Assembly: GCA_905480545.1 (NCBI GenBank)
Contig: CAJQQR010000055.1
Coordinates: 1 to 39,069 of the forward strand
DNA: 39,069 bases
Reading direction: 5' to 3'
Origin: an uncultured Pirellulaceae bacterium
Lineage (GTDB): Bacteria > Planctomycetota > Planctomycetia > Pirellulales > Pirellulaceae
Below are positions 8,134 through 18,253 of this stretch, one piece after another (the first letter of the stretch is position 1; the number at the start of each line of letters is the position of its first letter). The notes beneath the pieces are model-generated. The model worked only from the letters and a program-made list of their open reading frames with translations, was not told the origin of the DNA and did no database searches. The position numbers were made by a program, and so were the translations under genes.

Positions 8134-8552
8134 GCTTGTCTTTCATGGGGTGATTCGGTTGGGCGTCAGTGTTTAGCCGAGTTCGCTGTTTTGCACAAAT
8201 CGTGTTTTGCATAATTCGTGTTTTGCACAATTCGTGTTTTGCACAATTCGCGGTTTTGCAAAGGTGAATTGCCCCTGATTTTCGGATTTTCGCTTCGCCA
8301 AATTGCACTACAAGTGTTTGATTGGCAGGAGTGATTTTTTGGCAAGTCAACGTTAACTGCGTCTTGGACCTTAACAAGGACATTAATGTTCCTTCTAGCG
8401 GTGTTCAAAAGCGGGCGTCGGAACGTTGTTTACTTCCAGAAGCATAAAAGTGGCGAATGGAATCGAACCCAATGGTCGGTATTCGCAATTCTTTAATTAT
8501 TGTCTTAAATATTCAAACAAACATAAAACCAATTTCTGAGGAGAGAACCTAG
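8134..8552. other. rpsB-tsf intergenic region, 419 bases
   Basis: This gap is long for rpsB-tsf. It holds a 16-base tandem repeat (8182-8262) and otherwise AT-rich sequence leading to a clear ribosome-binding site (GAGGAGAGA) before tsf. Minus-strand frames here only translate the repeat and show no gene-like features. No tRNA or known leader was recognised. A separate tsf promoter probably lies between 8470 and 8530, but no convincing -35/-10 pair was found. Confidence 0.5.
8182..8262. repeat. Short tandem repeat, five units of about 16 bases
   Basis: Units of TTCGTGTTTTGCACAA: 8182-8198 (17 bases), 8199-8214, 8215-8230, 8231-8246 and 8247-8262. Units three and four are identical and the outer ones have drifted. 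No spacers separate the units, so this is not a CRISPR array. Such slippage-prone repeats may vary in number between strains. Confidence 0.9.
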
Positions 8553-9389
8553 ATGGCAATTACCGCTGCTGATGTAAAGGCTTTACGTGAGCGAACTGGC
8601 TTGCCGATGATGGAGTGCAAGAAAGCTTTGTCGGAGACCAATGGCGATTCAGAGGCCGCAGTTGATTGGCTTCGTCAACGCGGACAGGCCGTCGCGGAAA
8701 AGCGTGCAGATCGCGAAACGGCATTTGGTCGCTTTGGCATTTTCTGTGGTGTCGACGAAACGGCCGGTGCGATGGTGGAACTCAAGTGCGAAAGTGCTCC
8801 TGTGACCCAGCATGACGAATTCATTCAATTGGCAAACGACTTGGCCGAAGCACTGGCGAAAAATGCTGATGTAGTTGGTGATGTTGACAAGCTGTTGGCA
8901 TTGGACTGCCCAAGTCAGGCTGGCAAAACGCTTGGTGACGTCAAAGATGATATGTTCAACCGGATTCGTGAGGTGTTTAACGTCGGGCGAATGGATCGTT
9001 TTGACGGCCCGACGTGCGGCTACAGTCACAACTCAAGCACGGTTGCTGGCGTGTTGCTATCCGTTGATGGCGGCAACAATGAAGTGGGTCGGGATATCTC
9101 GATGCACGTTGCGGCGATGAATCCAAGTTCACTTTCAGTTGAAGAACTTGATTCGGAAGTTGTCGATGCGGAGCGAAAGGTGTTGACCGATCAGGCCTTG
9201 GCCGAAGGCAAGCCTGCGAATATCGTTGACAAAATGGTCGAAGGACGGATGAAGAATTTTTATGCAGAAAAGGTTCTTCTTGAGCAAACTTTCGTCAAAG
9301 CCGAAAACAAAGAAACGGTTGGCAAATTTGCGGCTGACAATGGAATGACCGTGAAGGGATTTGCCCATCATGTCCTGGGTGAAGTTTAA
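8553..9389 (+). CDS. tsf: Elongation factor Ts
   Basis: 278 residues. EF-Ts exchanges GDP for GTP on EF-Tu. The N-terminal UBA-like domain reads ITAADVKALRERTGLPMMECKKALSETNGD, the most conserved part of the family, followed by AVDWLRQRGQAVAEKRADRETAFG. The core exchange region includes the HVAAMNP block and a C-terminal dimerisation part with LLEQTFVK. The start ATG has a good GAGGAGAGA site 7-15 bases upstream. It is followed by a strong intrinsic terminator at 9411. Confidence 0.97.
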   Translation: MAITAADVKALRERTGLPMMECKKALSETNGDSEAAVDWLRQRGQAVAEKRADRETAFGRFGIFCGVDETAGAMVELKCESAPVTQHDEFIQLANDLAEALAKNADVVGDVDKLLALDCPSQAGKTLGDVKDDMFNRIREVFNVGRMDRFDGPTCGYSHNSSTVAGVLLSVDGGNNEVGRDISMHVAAMNPSSLSVEELDSEVVDAERKVLTDQALAEGKPANIVDKMVEGRMKNFYAEKVLLEQTFVKAENKETVGKFAADNGMTVKGFAHHVLGEV

Positions 9390-9410
9390 TCAAGCAAAAT
9401 TGAACAGCGA

Positions 9411-9438
9411 AGCCCCGGTTCTTACCGGGGCTTTTTTT
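9411..9438 (+). terminator. Intrinsic terminator after tsf
   Basis: A perfect 9-base stem (AGCCCCGGT / ACCGGGGCT) with a 4-base loop (9420-9423) is followed at once by seven T residues. It lies 21 bases after the tsf stop and probably separates rpsB-tsf from pyrH-frr. Confidence 0.93.
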
Positions 9439-9576
9439 GTAGGTAAACTTGGCTGCACGGAACGTCGACGATAGTTGATAAATAGTAAAGTATGTTTTCT
9501 GCACAACGATCGCTTCATAGACTTTCGGGTAGAATGCATTGGTAACAAGATCACGTTGAACCAATTTGAGAATAAA

Positions 9577-10320
9577 ATGGCCGAAAATCGGGTATTGAAA
9601 CGGGTAGTTTTAAAACTTTCGGGAGAAAGTTTCGCGCCTTCAGGTGAACGTGGAATCAGCATGGATGAAGTCCATCTGATATCCCGGCAAATTATTAAAG
9701 CGACCGAGTCAGGGTGTCAAATCGCGATTGTGATTGGCGGCGGAAACATCTTACGGGGAGCGCAATTTAAATCGAAAAATACAAGCATCTCCGAGGCGAC
9801 TGCGCACTACATGGGCATGTTGGCGACGGTAATCAACGGATTGGCAATTCAAGACGCATTGGAAACCTTGGGATGTGAGACACGTTTGATGTCGGCGATC
9901 CACATGGACACTGTTTGTGAACCCTACATTCGTCGTCGAGCCAGGCACCACCTTTCAAAAAATCGGGTGATCATTTTGGCTGCGGGAACAGGTGGTCCCT
10001 TTGTTACGACCGATACGGCCGCGGCACTTCGATCGTTGGAACTAGGAGCGGATGCATTATTAAAAGCCACGCGAGTTGATGGCGTTTACAGTGAAGACCC
10101 AGAGATAAATCCGCATGCTGTTTTTTATCGTGAGTTGAATTACGAGACGGTATTGGAAAAGAACCTTCGTTTTATGGATACAACCGCTGTCGCCCAGTGC
10201 ATGGAGCACAAAATGCCTATTATGATTTTTAATTATCAGAAAGAAGGCAATATTCAAAAAGCGATTTCCGGCGAAAAAATTGGGACGATCGTCACCAGCA
10301 AAACTGAAACGACGTCGTAA
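9577..10320 (+). CDS. pyrH: UMP kinase
   Basis: 247 residues from the ATG at 9577. The frame is open from 9475, but the extra 34 residues are unlike the family, while [19 protein letters not shown] is its normal beginning. UMP kinase phosphorylates UMP to UDP as a hexamer of the amino-acid-kinase fold. Signatures are [18 protein letters not shown] and [38 protein letters not shown] (about 141-180). It is followed after 64 bases by frr, the usual order. Confidence 0.96.
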   Translation: MAENRVLKRVVLKLSGESFAPSGERGISMDEVHLISRQIIKATESGCQIAIVIGGGNILRGAQFKSKNTSISEATAHYMGMLATVINGLAIQDALETLGCETRLMSAIHMDTVCEPYIRRRARHHLSKNRVIILAAGTGGPFVTTDTAAALRSLELGADALLKATRVDGVYSEDPEINPHAVFYRELNYETVLEKNLRFMDTTAVAQCMEHKMPIMIFNYQKEGNIQKAISGEKIGTIVTSKTETTS

Positions 10321-10384
10321 ACGCCGAATAAAAATGATATGCTGTGATACACCCACTGATCTCAAACATTGAAAAGGATTCAAC

Positions 10385-10945
10385 ATGAGTCGCGATCAAA
10401 TTCTTGCCGACGCAGAAGAACGAATGGTTAAGGCAATCGATGTTCTAAAAAATTCGCTTTCCGGAATTCGAACTGGCCGAGCCAATCCTGGCTTGGTCGA
10501 TTCCCTCAGGGTTGATGTATACGGAAGCCCAACGCCGATCAAGCAGATTGCTACCGTTGGGGCACCGGAGCCGACTCAAATCATGATTCGCCCCTACGAT
10601 GCCAGCATTATTAAAGAAATCGAAAAAGCGATTGTTGCGAGCGATCTCGGCTACAATCCACAAAGCGATGGTCGTGTGGTTCGAATCAATATTCCTGCAT
10701 TATCAACTGACGTTCGTAAGAAGATGGTGACGCGAATCAAGGATCTTTCCGAGGACGGTCGGATTTCGTTACGAAATATTCGTCGCGATGCGATCAAGGC
10801 CGCCGATACAGCGGAAAAAGACAAAACGATCAGTGAAGATGAGCGAGACGATATCAAAGACGAAGCTCAAAAGTTGATCAAAAAATATGAGGACGACATC
10901 AACGGATTAGCGAAGGCAAAAGAAACAGAAGTTATGGATGACTAG
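10385..10945 (+). CDS. frr: Ribosome recycling factor
   Basis: 186 residues, the standard length. RRF acts with EF-G to split post-termination ribosomes. Diagnostic blocks are IRTGRANPGLVDSLRVDVYGSPTPIKQIATV, IMIRPYD, and VRKKMVTRIKDLSEDGRISLRNIRRDA in domain I. A ribosome-binding site AAAAGGA stands 6 bases before the ATG. It ends the translation block; a stem-loop at 10983-11014 lies between it and the MoxR operon. Confidence 0.97.
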   Translation: MSRDQILADAEERMVKAIDVLKNSLSGIRTGRANPGLVDSLRVDVYGSPTPIKQIATVGAPEPTQIMIRPYDASIIKEIEKAIVASDLGYNPQSDGRVVRINIPALSTDVRKKMVTRIKDLSEDGRISLRNIRRDAIKAADTAEKDKTISEDERDDIKDEAQKLIKKYEDDINGLAKAKETEVMDD

Positions 10946-10982
10946 GTTGTCCTGACTAAAATGGAAACTGACTTACTTTTAA

Positions 10983-11014
10983 TCGTCCGTACGTGATTAA
11001 CTTGCTGCGGACGA
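10983..11014 (+). terminator. Stem-loop between frr and the MoxR operon, possible terminator
   Basis: TCGTCCG (10983-10989) pairs perfectly with CGGACGA (11008-11014) around an 18-base loop, followed by a pyrimidine-rich tract (CTCTCTTCCCTTTT) rather than a clean T run. It could be a weak terminator or a leader structure of the MoxR gene. Confidence 0.35.
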
Positions 11015-11049
11015 CTCTCTTCCCTTTTCAGATTCTCAATTCGATCTGC

Positions 11050-12114
11050 ATGGCGTCCGACTCAAACACGTCTAACGATTCGTCTGCTCAGATTTCGGAG
11101 ACTATTCAACGCCTCTCGAAAATCAAATCTTCGTTGGAAACCGAGCTTTCAAAAGTTATCGTCGGGCAAAACGAAGTCATTGAGCAGATTTTGATTTGCC
11201 TGTTTGCACAGGGACATTGCTTGCTGGAAGGCGTGCCTGGACTGGCAAAGACGCTCTTGATCAGCACCTTGGCAAAGACGCTGGATCTTGATTTTTCCAG
11301 GATTCAGTTCACTCCCGATTTAATGCCTGCCGACATCACCGGTTCGGACATTATTGAAGAGAATCGAACGACTGGCCAACGCGAGCGGCGATTTCTCCAA
11401 GGCCCACTTTTCTCAAACGTGGTTCTTGCCGATGAAATCAATCGGACTCCACCTAAGACCCAAGCCGCGTTGCTTGAGGCAATGCAAGAGTGTCAAGTGA
11501 CCGTTGGCATGGTGCGTCATCAATTGCAGCCTCCGTTTTTCGTATTGGCGACGCAAAACCCAATTGAGCAGGAAGGGACATATCCCCTTCCGGAGGCCCA
11601 GCAAGATCGATTTATGATGAAAGTATTCGTCGACTATCCAACGTTTGACGATGAATTCGAAATTGCGAAACGCACAACAGTCCGAAGTAATACTGTAATC
11701 AAATCGGTAATTGATGCGAAGGAAATCAACGATTTGCAACTGTTGGTACGTGACGTGCCGATTGCCGACCATTTGATTCGTTATTCATTGGCGATCATTC
11801 GACAGACACGTGTTGGAGAGCCAGATCTTCCAGAGTTTGTCAACAACTCGATCGCATGGGGGGCCGGCCCACGGGCCGTTCAATTTTTGATCTTGGCATC
11901 AAAAGCTCGAGCATTGTTCAACGGCCGAACGCATGTATGCACGGAAGATATCAAAATGCTTGCTAAACCGATTTTGCGTCATCGAATTTCGGTTAATTTC
12001 GCTGCCGAGAGTGAGGGCGTTTCGCCAGATGATATCATTGATCAATTGATTGAAACGACGCCCGAAAAAGAAGACGAATTGCTTCGCGATGAAAGATTCA
12101 AAAAGATACTTTGA
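11050..12114 (+). CDS. MoxR-family AAA+ ATPase
   Basis: 354 residues from ATG 11050; an in-frame GTG at 10993 is less likely because it adds a non-family hydrophobic stretch. MoxR ATPases act as chaperones with VWA proteins in maturation or envelope stress. Walker A has the family form GVPGLAKT (61-68), Walker B is VVLADE (124-129), followed by [18 protein letters not shown] and the sensor region [23 protein letters not shown] (about 160-182). The C-terminal lid contains [19 protein letters not shown]. It leads a 12-gene block and its end overlaps the DUF58 start by 26 bases, suggesting coupled translation. Confidence 0.95.
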   Translation: MASDSNTSNDSSAQISETIQRLSKIKSSLETELSKVIVGQNEVIEQILICLFAQGHCLLEGVPGLAKTLLISTLAKTLDLDFSRIQFTPDLMPADITGSDIIEENRTTGQRERRFLQGPLFSNVVLADEINRTPPKTQAALLEAMQECQVTVGMVRHQLQPPFFVLATQNPIEQEGTYPLPEAQQDRFMMKVFVDYPTFDDEFEIAKRTTVRSNTVIKSVIDAKEINDLQLLVRDVPIADHLIRYSLAIIRQTRVGEPDLPEFVNNSIAWGAGPRAVQFLILASKARALFNGRTHVCTEDIKMLAKPILRHRISVNFAAESEGVSPDDIIDQLIETTPEKEDELLRDERFKKIL

Positions 12115-12988
12115 TCCAGAAACAATCAAGCGAATATCTCGACTTGAATTGCGATCGAAATATATCGTTGAAGGGTTGTTGTCCGGCATGCATCGAAGTC
12201 CACGGTTTGGTCAATCTGTCGAGTTCCGCCAACATCGCGAATACAGTGTTGGGGATGAGCTTCGTCATGTCGATTGGAAAGTTTGGGCGAGGCAAGATCG
12301 ACTTTACGTAAAACAATTCGAAGATGAAACGAATTTAAATTGTCAGCTACTGGTCGATTCATCAGCAAGTATGAATTACGCGTCTGGTTTATTTTCCAAG
12401 TTTGAATACGCGGCGACACTCGCCTGCTGTTTGGCCTACTTGGTTTTGCGTCAAAAGGACAAGGTTGGATGTGTTTCGTTTAATCCCGAAAGTTCGAGAC
12501 GCGTCTTGCTTGGCAATCGAAAAACGCAGTTGAACGAAATTGCAAATGTTCTTGACGAAGTTGCCTTTTGCACTCAAACCGCGATTGCTGAATTTCTGAT
12601 GGAGCAAGCAAGAGAGCTGGATCGCAACGGATTGCTCGTCGTGATTTGCGACGTCTGGACGTTGCAAGACGGTTTGGAACGAGCTTTTAAAATGCTTCGG
12701 CAACGTGGACACGATGTGATCTTGATGCCGATGGTTGATCCTGATGAAGTTGATTTTCCGTTCAAGGGGCCGACACGGTTTGAAGGCTTGGAATTAGACG
12801 GCGAACTTCAAATAAACCCGGAGGAGATTCGAAACGAATACCTAGCGTTATTCCAACAGCGAGTGAATTCTATGCGAAGGGTTTGTCTTTCCAACGGTTG
12901 CGACTTCGAGTTGATTCAAACGAGCCAGCCGTTTAACGTCGTTCTGTCGAAACTACTGAACCGAAGATTGGGAACGCAGCGACGCTAA
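12089..12988 (+). CDS. DUF58 domain protein with VWA-like fold
   Basis: 299 residues from ATG 12089, overlapping the MoxR gene. DUF58 proteins are the usual first partner of MoxR and adopt a von Willebrand A-like fold. The signature [18 protein letters not shown], then [37 protein letters not shown] (about 47-82), is textbook for the family. A MIDAS-like DSSAS (90-94) suggests metal-dependent binding. It has no signal or membrane segment and is likely cytoplasmic or membrane-associated. It ends directly against the next start (0-base gap). Confidence 0.93.
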   Translation: MKDSKRYFDPETIKRISRLELRSKYIVEGLLSGMHRSPRFGQSVEFRQHREYSVGDELRHVDWKVWARQDRLYVKQFEDETNLNCQLLVDSSASMNYASGLFSKFEYAATLACCLAYLVLRQKDKVGCVSFNPESSRRVLLGNRKTQLNEIANVLDEVAFCTQTAIAEFLMEQARELDRNGLLVVICDVWTLQDGLERAFKMLRQRGHDVILMPMVDPDEVDFPFKGPTRFEGLELDGELQINPEEIRNEYLALFQQRVNSMRRVCLSNGCDFELIQTSQPFNVVLSKLLNRRLGTQRR

Positions 12989-15289
12989 ATGTTTACCAGC
13001 TTATTTACGTTTCCGGTTTGGTTTTGGAGTTGCCTGTTTTTTGCGGCAATTGCGATTCCGATATTGATCCACCTGATTCGTTTGGTCCGTTTCAAGGTGG
13101 TGCATTGGCCGGCGATGGAATTCCTGATTCTTAGCCAAAAACGCCGCCGCCGAAAGGTCTGGTTGTCTAAGTTTCTGTTGATCATGACGCGGATACTTTT
13201 GCTTCTGATTGCGGTTGTTGTGTTTGCAAATATTCAATTCGATAGGGATGATTCCGATGACAATACATCGGGAACGCTTCACCTTGTTATTCTGGATGAT
13301 TCGTTTTCGATGGGCGAACGATCGATTGATTTTGACGATGATAGTGGTGTTACGTCCACCTGTTTTGATTTTGCAAAAACGGCCGTGTTGGATTTGGCAA
13401 AAAACCTTGTTCAACAACCGAACCAACGGGTCGCGATCGTTAGGACATGCGACTTAACCGAACAATCGGTAGCGAATCATATTTCGAGTTGCGACTCACA
13501 ATGGCTTGCTAATTTGAAAACAGAATTCGGTGAAATGTCACCAACCGACTTGGCTATTTCGCCGTTGAGAAAATTGCTTGAGGTCGAATCTGTTTCATTT
13601 GATGCGGATCATGTTCGACTTTATGTGGTAAGTGACTTTCGAAACAAAGATTGGCGAGGCAATGAAACAAAGAAAGTGGTCTCGCGACTTACGGACCGTT
13701 TTGATTTGACGCGATTGATCCACTGCGCCGAATTTGATCGTCGGTCAAAAAATCTTTGTATTCAAATGTTGAAACCCGAGAACAAAGTCCTGGCCGCAAA
13801 TGTTCCGTTTTTTCTCAAATTGGTGATCCGAAATGGAAGTGATGTGGATCGTACCGATGTACCAGTCGAAATTCGAAAAACGTTTGGAATAAACGAGTCA
13901 TGGCAGAATTCGCGAGTTAACTCCAACCCCGCAGCGAACATGAGTGGAGTTGATGATTCAGTAAGTGATTTGGAAATTCGAAACGAACCGACAGTTTTGA
14001 TCAAGAAAATAAAGGCCAATTCCGTCGTTACGACGAAGTTTCCAATTCTTCTTAGTGAAGCGGGAACGCACGTTATCGAGGCTCGTTTACCTGACGATGA
14101 TTTGTTGATTGATAACTTCTTTCAACGCGTTGTGGACATCCCAATCACCAATCAAGTGTTGTTGATCGCTGAAAACCAAAGCCGTGACGTGAACTACCTC
14201 AGCTGGCTCTTCCAGCCGAAGGGCAATGGTACAACGCTCAATACTGGATTCAATGTTGATGTTCAGTCAATGCAAACCGTGGCTTCGCAATCCGCCAACA
14301 ATTTGGAGAGATACCGTGCGATATTTTTGCTTTCCGACGATCTGGTCAATGTGAAATCAATCGCCTTGCTAGAGCAATATGTTAAGGAAGGCGGACTGTT
14401 GTTTGTCATTCCGGGAAACTCCGCAGACCCAAAGCTGCTGACCAAGCATTTATATCGAGGTGGAGATGGGGTGCTTCCTTTTGCGATCGCATCGGCGATC
14501 GAAATTTCGGAAAGAAATGAAGGTACCAAAACAGACATCACCTTCGTAAATCCAAATTTTAAAAATCTGTTTCGCGGCGAATCTGAAAAGCTGATCAGTT
14601 TGATTCAATTTCAACGGAAATTTATACCTCCTCGAAATTGGTCGCCAGGTGCCGGTGAGGACGTGATTGCAAACCTTCGTGGAAGGGCGACGACACCTCT
14701 GATTGTATCCCGGCAGCTCGGTTTTGGACGCTCGATAGTGATTTTGTCACCCTTCGACAATCGCTGGAACAACTGGGCCAAAAATCCGACGTTTGTTGTT
14801 TTAGTTTTTCAGCTGATCAATTTTTATTCTGAATTTTCAACAAAAACCGATTTGGCTGTGCCGGCTCAAATCGAGGAAGAGTCGCCGATCGGCACAATTG
14901 TCGAAAGCCGTCTTGGATTTCGTCGTCAATTGGACGGTTTTTCAGAATCATCGAGTAAAGCGTTGGTGCCAGGGGAAAAGCGAATCATCAAGTTGAGTCG
15001 AAAGGGTCTTTCAGTTCTCAGTGGGAACGGTGCGACTCGGTTTATTGCAACACATATTGATGACAACGAGTCCGATCTGAATCTGCTTGAAAAAGGCGAG
15101 TTGGAAGAATTGGGTGATTCGGATCGAATCAAATTGGTTTCTTGGAACGAAGTCTCGATCGATGACCCGTTTAGAACGAAAGCGTCCAGTTATCCGATGC
15201 TTTTGGTTCTTTTAGCCTTGTTCTTCGTCGAGCAAATACTGGCGTATCGTCTTGGTTTCCATTCCCGGAAAGGCTCGGCCGATGCCTAA
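12989..15289 (+). CDS. BatA-like membrane protein with VWA domain
   Basis: 766 residues. The N-terminus is a BatA/aerotolerance N-terminal domain: a hydrophobic segment (about 10-30), the IPILIHLIRLVRFKVVHWPAMEFL block, a basic loop KRRRRK and a second membrane segment (about 61-81). A VWA domain follows with an intact MIDAS DDSFS (103-107). The centre (about 390-600) resembles a glutamine-amidotransferase-like region often found in these proteins. A last hydrophobic helix lies at about 732-752. The bulk of the protein therefore probably faces the periplasm or spans both sides. The start follows the DUF58 stop without a gap, and the end overlaps the next gene by 8 bases. Confidence 0.88.
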   Translation: MFTSLFTFPVWFWSCLFFAAIAIPILIHLIRLVRFKVVHWPAMEFLILSQKRRRRKVWLSKFLLIMTRILLLLIAVVVFANIQFDRDDSDDNTSGTLHLVILDDSFSMGERSIDFDDDSGVTSTCFDFAKTAVLDLAKNLVQQPNQRVAIVRTCDLTEQSVANHISSCDSQWLANLKTEFGEMSPTDLAISPLRKLLEVESVSFDADHVRLYVVSDFRNKDWRGNETKKVVSRLTDRFDLTRLIHCAEFDRRSKNLCIQMLKPENKVLAANVPFFLKLVIRNGSDVDRTDVPVEIRKTFGINESWQNSRVNSNPAANMSGVDDSVSDLEIRNEPTVLIKKIKANSVVTTKFPILLSEAGTHVIEARLPDDDLLIDNFFQRVVDIPITNQVLLIAENQSRDVNYLSWLFQPKGNGTTLNTGFNVDVQSMQTVASQSANNLERYRAIFLLSDDLVNVKSIALLEQYVKEGGLLFVIPGNSADPKLLTKHLYRGGDGVLPFAIASAIEISERNEGTKTDITFVNPNFKNLFRGESEKLISLIQFQRKFIPPRNWSPGAGEDVIANLRGRATTPLIVSRQLGFGRSIVILSPFDNRWNNWAKNPTFVVLVFQLINFYSEFSTKTDLAVPAQIEEESPIGTIVESRLGFRRQLDGFSESSSKALVPGEKRIIKLSRKGLSVLSGNGATRFIATHIDDNESDLNLLEKGELEELGDSDRIKLVSWNEVSIDDPFRTKASSYPMLLVLLALFFVEQILAYRLGFHSRKGSADA

Positions 15290-18080
15290 ATGTTTTGCTG
15301 CGATTCCGCCGTTCTTCGGCGATCAACGGGTCGATACATTCATCGAGACTTCGCCGCTTTTTGAATTGAGTCAGTGGTGGCATCTGTTCATTCTGGTTGC
15401 GGCGATCGTCGTATGTATTTTGTTTACGATTGCAATTGCGATTCGTGATTGGTCCGATCAAAAACTGGGGGTAATCGCAGCAGGTTTCTTCTTGCGGATT
15501 TCGATTTTGGCCGTGATTCTGTTTTTCTTTTTGAATTTTGAAAAACGTCGAGCTCAAGTTTCGGTCAACGATTCAAGGCTTTCGGTTATTCTGGATAACA
15601 GTTTAAGTATGAACCTCCCGAGTGATGACTCCACGGATTCGGCGACCAGATTCGAAACAGCAGTCGCCGATATTCTTGATTCCGAGCTCTGGAGTGATCT
15701 AACGCTGACTCATGAGATCCGTTTCTTTCAATTAACCGATCCAGGCGTTGAATCGACCATTGAAGAGGTTGCGACGTTGCCTCGTCGGCCTAATAACGCT
15801 AATGAAGATGGATCAAACGTGTTGGATCTCGGGGAATCCAGCAACGCCTCTGTTTTGGACTTGATGGGATATCAAATTGGCTGGTTGGCAGGTGCATTTG
15901 GAGTGGTGTGTTTTGTTGGCGGCGTTTTCGTGCAACGCGGAACCCTGGTTGGGAGCTGGTTGACGTTTTTCAGTGCGGTAGTGATTGTCGTTGCGAGTTG
16001 TATTTTGTTAATTTCGGATGTGACAAATGAACGTCGACTTGCGTGGCGGACATGGGAATCCACTTGGAACGAAGAAACCTTGGAGGCTTCCGTTGGAAAC
16101 GAGGGGCGAGGTGTTGATGAAGAATTTCGTGCAGGTTTCGCTCGTTTGAAAACGGATTTGAACGAACTTTTACCAAACGTTGAGGCGACAAAACTATCCG
16201 ATGCGATCGTCCGCACGCTTCTCGAACAAAATGGTCAGGCATTGTCGTCGGTGATTCTTTTGACCGATGGTGGATCAAATGCTGGGAGTAATATTGCGGT
16301 TGCATCGAATCTTGCCAAAGCCAATGGCGTTTCGGTATATCCGATTGGAATTGGTACCAACCGAATGCTGGAGAACATTTCGGTTATTGATTTGAGAGCA
16401 CCAAGCCGAGTTTATCTCGGGGATCCGTTTTCTGTCTCGGGTAACATCCGATTGGAATCGGTGACGTCGGTTTCGCAATTGGAATTGATTCTCAGTTCAT
16501 CCCAAGCATCGCGGCCGGAACTGGTAACGGAAGTTGCGAGGAATAGGATGGACATCGACCCCAAACAACCATTGCAATTTTTTTCTTTTCCATTTGAGAA
16601 TCAGCCACAGGGTGAATGGACGTTTTCGGTTTCTGTTGTACCTTTAGACTCGGAAGTGAGCGTGGCTGACAATCTCGCATCAACTGATGTTGAGGTAATC
16701 GACAAGGTGTCAAGCGTTCTGTTGTTTGCTGGCGGGCCGAATCGGGAGTTTCGATTCCTTCGCAATCAACTCTTTCGTGATCCAAAGATCAAAGTGGACG
16801 TCTTGTTGCAAACAGCTGATGATGGCGCCGACCAGGAAGGCGACAACTTGCTTACGCGATTTCCCAAAATGGAATCTGAGCTATTTGGTTACGATTGCAT
16901 CATCGCTTTTGATCCAGATTGGAGTCAGTTGTCGAGTGAACAGACTGAATTAGTGCGACGTTGGGTCGCGGATGAGGCGGGTGGTTTGGTTGTTGTTGCG
17001 GGGCCGGTTAACACACCAATTTGGACCAGTCGGCCGAATGATGACAATGTGATTGACCCTATCAGAAAGCTTTATCCAGTGCAGTTTTACAGCCAAGCGA
17101 CCGGCTCGATTAAGCTAGGTCGATTTGGGGGCACCGAATCGTTTCCTTTGGAGTTTACGAACATAGCTTCCAGTTTGGAGTTTTTGCGATTCGCAGAAGC
17201 CAACGAGCAGAATGATGAAATTTGGAAAAAAGTCAAAGTCTTCGGTTTCTATGCGGTGAATGACGAAAAACCGGGAGCCGAAGTCATTGCCCACTTCTCT
17301 GATCCTGCAACTCGCTATTCGGGTAAGTCGCCGATTTATTTGGCGAGCCAACTTTACGGCAGCGGCCGGATTTTCTTTCAGGCGAGTGGAGAGATGTGGC
17401 GGACCAGAGGCGTCGGGCCAGAGTTTTTCGAATCGTATTACACTCGATTGATTCGGTGGAGCTCACAAGGGCGCTTGCTGCGAGATTCCGGATCGGTTGT
17501 ATTGTCCGTTGATAAGGAAAATTGTCGTCCGGGTGAATTGGTTGAGATTCGAGCCATACTCAAGAAGGCGGACGGAGAGATTTCGGAAATGGAAACGTTA
17601 CCTGTGACAATCAATCGCGATGGTAGCTCGGAGTTAATTGAGCTGACACGACTGGAAGATGGGACTAAAAATACGATTTTTGCGGGAAGCTTTACGGTTC
17701 GATCGGTTGGGAAGCATCGGGTAGAATTCACCATGTTGAAGAGTGAAAACGAACGAGGTGAGAATAAGAATTCTGTTGCGATTGATTTCGTGTCTCGTAT
17801 CCCAAACTTGGAACTCATTGATCCGCGACGAAATGATCGCTTGCTCAGCACGTTGGCGGAATCAAGCGGAGGAGAGTATTTTCTAGCGAGCGAATGGAGT
17901 TCCCATCGCGATCGTTTTGCTGCAGCGCTAAGATCCGTTCCAGACAATCGGATTGAAACCGTCTCGTCGTTGGGTTTTGATGAGCTTTTCAGGAAACGAT
18001 TGATGGTTGGATATTTTTTGTTACTCACACTGTTCTACAGCCTCAGTTGGGTTATTCGAAGATCACATCGATTGGCCTAG
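15282..18080 (+). CDS. Large membrane VWA protein with a VWA domain apparently interrupted by a membrane hairpin
   Basis: 932 residues from ATG 15282 (ATGCCTAA overlap with the previous stop). Two N-terminal membrane segments lie at about 32-54 and 64-84. A VWA MIDAS is present as DNSLS (105-109), with its Thr at about 303 (EATKLSDAI) and the later TDGG (328-331). Between these, at about 196-218 and 222-245, are two strongly hydrophobic helices. An even number of crossings would let the two halves of the VWA fold meet on the same side. The central part resembles a glutamine-amidotransferase-like region, with Ig-like beta segments after about 730. A C-terminal helix lies at about 907-925. Proteins of this shape are common in planctomycete MoxR operons, and their ligand is unknown. 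Confidence 0.83.
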   Translation: MPKCFAAIPPFFGDQRVDTFIETSPLFELSQWWHLFILVAAIVVCILFTIAIAIRDWSDQKLGVIAAGFFLRISILAVILFFFLNFEKRRAQVSVNDSRLSVILDNSLSMNLPSDDSTDSATRFETAVADILDSELWSDLTLTHEIRFFQLTDPGVESTIEEVATLPRRPNNANEDGSNVLDLGESSNASVLDLMGYQIGWLAGAFGVVCFVGGVFVQRGTLVGSWLTFFSAVVIVVASCILLISDVTNERRLAWRTWESTWNEETLEASVGNEGRGVDEEFRAGFARLKTDLNELLPNVEATKLSDAIVRTLLEQNGQALSSVILLTDGGSNAGSNIAVASNLAKANGVSVYPIGIGTNRMLENISVIDLRAPSRVYLGDPFSVSGNIRLESVTSVSQLELILSSSQASRPELVTEVARNRMDIDPKQPLQFFSFPFENQPQGEWTFSVSVVPLDSEVSVADNLASTDVEVIDKVSSVLLFAGGPNREFRFLRNQLFRDPKIKVDVLLQTADDGADQEGDNLLTRFPKMESELFGYDCIIAFDPDWSQLSSEQTELVRRWVADEAGGLVVVAGPVNTPIWTSRPNDDNVIDPIRKLYPVQFYSQATGSIKLGRFGGTESFPLEFTNIASSLEFLRFAEANEQNDEIWKKVKVFGFYAVNDEKPGAEVIAHFSDPATRYSGKSPIYLASQLYGSGRIFFQASGEMWRTRGVGPEFFESYYTRLIRWSSQGRLLRDSGSVVLSVDKENCRPGELVEIRAILKKADGEISEMETLPVTINRDGSSELIELTRLEDGTKNTIFAGSFTVRSVGKHRVEFTMLKSENERGENKNSVAIDFVSRIPNLELIDPRRNDRLLSTLAESSGGEYFLASEWSSHRDRFAAALRSVPDNRIETVSSLGFDELFRKRLMVGYFLLLTLFYSLSWVIRRSHRLA

Positions 18081-18253
18081 CCAGACACAGATGTTTTTAC
18101 AGTTGACTAAACTAGGAAGGAAACTGCGGGTAAAACATTTCTGATACGACGGTTGAACGTTGATGATACCCCATCGACATGAGTGGCTATGGGAGACGTC
18201 ATTTTCAACTATTTTCGATGTCTTTTCTTGCACAGTACCCAAGCCGATAATTC

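Noticed and set aside
8182..8262. CRISPR array
   Set aside because: The units are contiguous 16-base copies without spacers and there are no cas genes.
8123..8408. Minus-strand frames with a repeating peptide (KTANCAKH-like)
   Set aside because: They merely translate the 16-base tandem repeat, which is not a multiple of three, and show no start site or family similarity.
8460..8485. T-loop-like GGTTCGATTCC on the minus strand, possible tRNA or tmRNA end
   Set aside because: The flanking bases do not form a T stem, and no acceptor, D or anticodon arms can be drawn.
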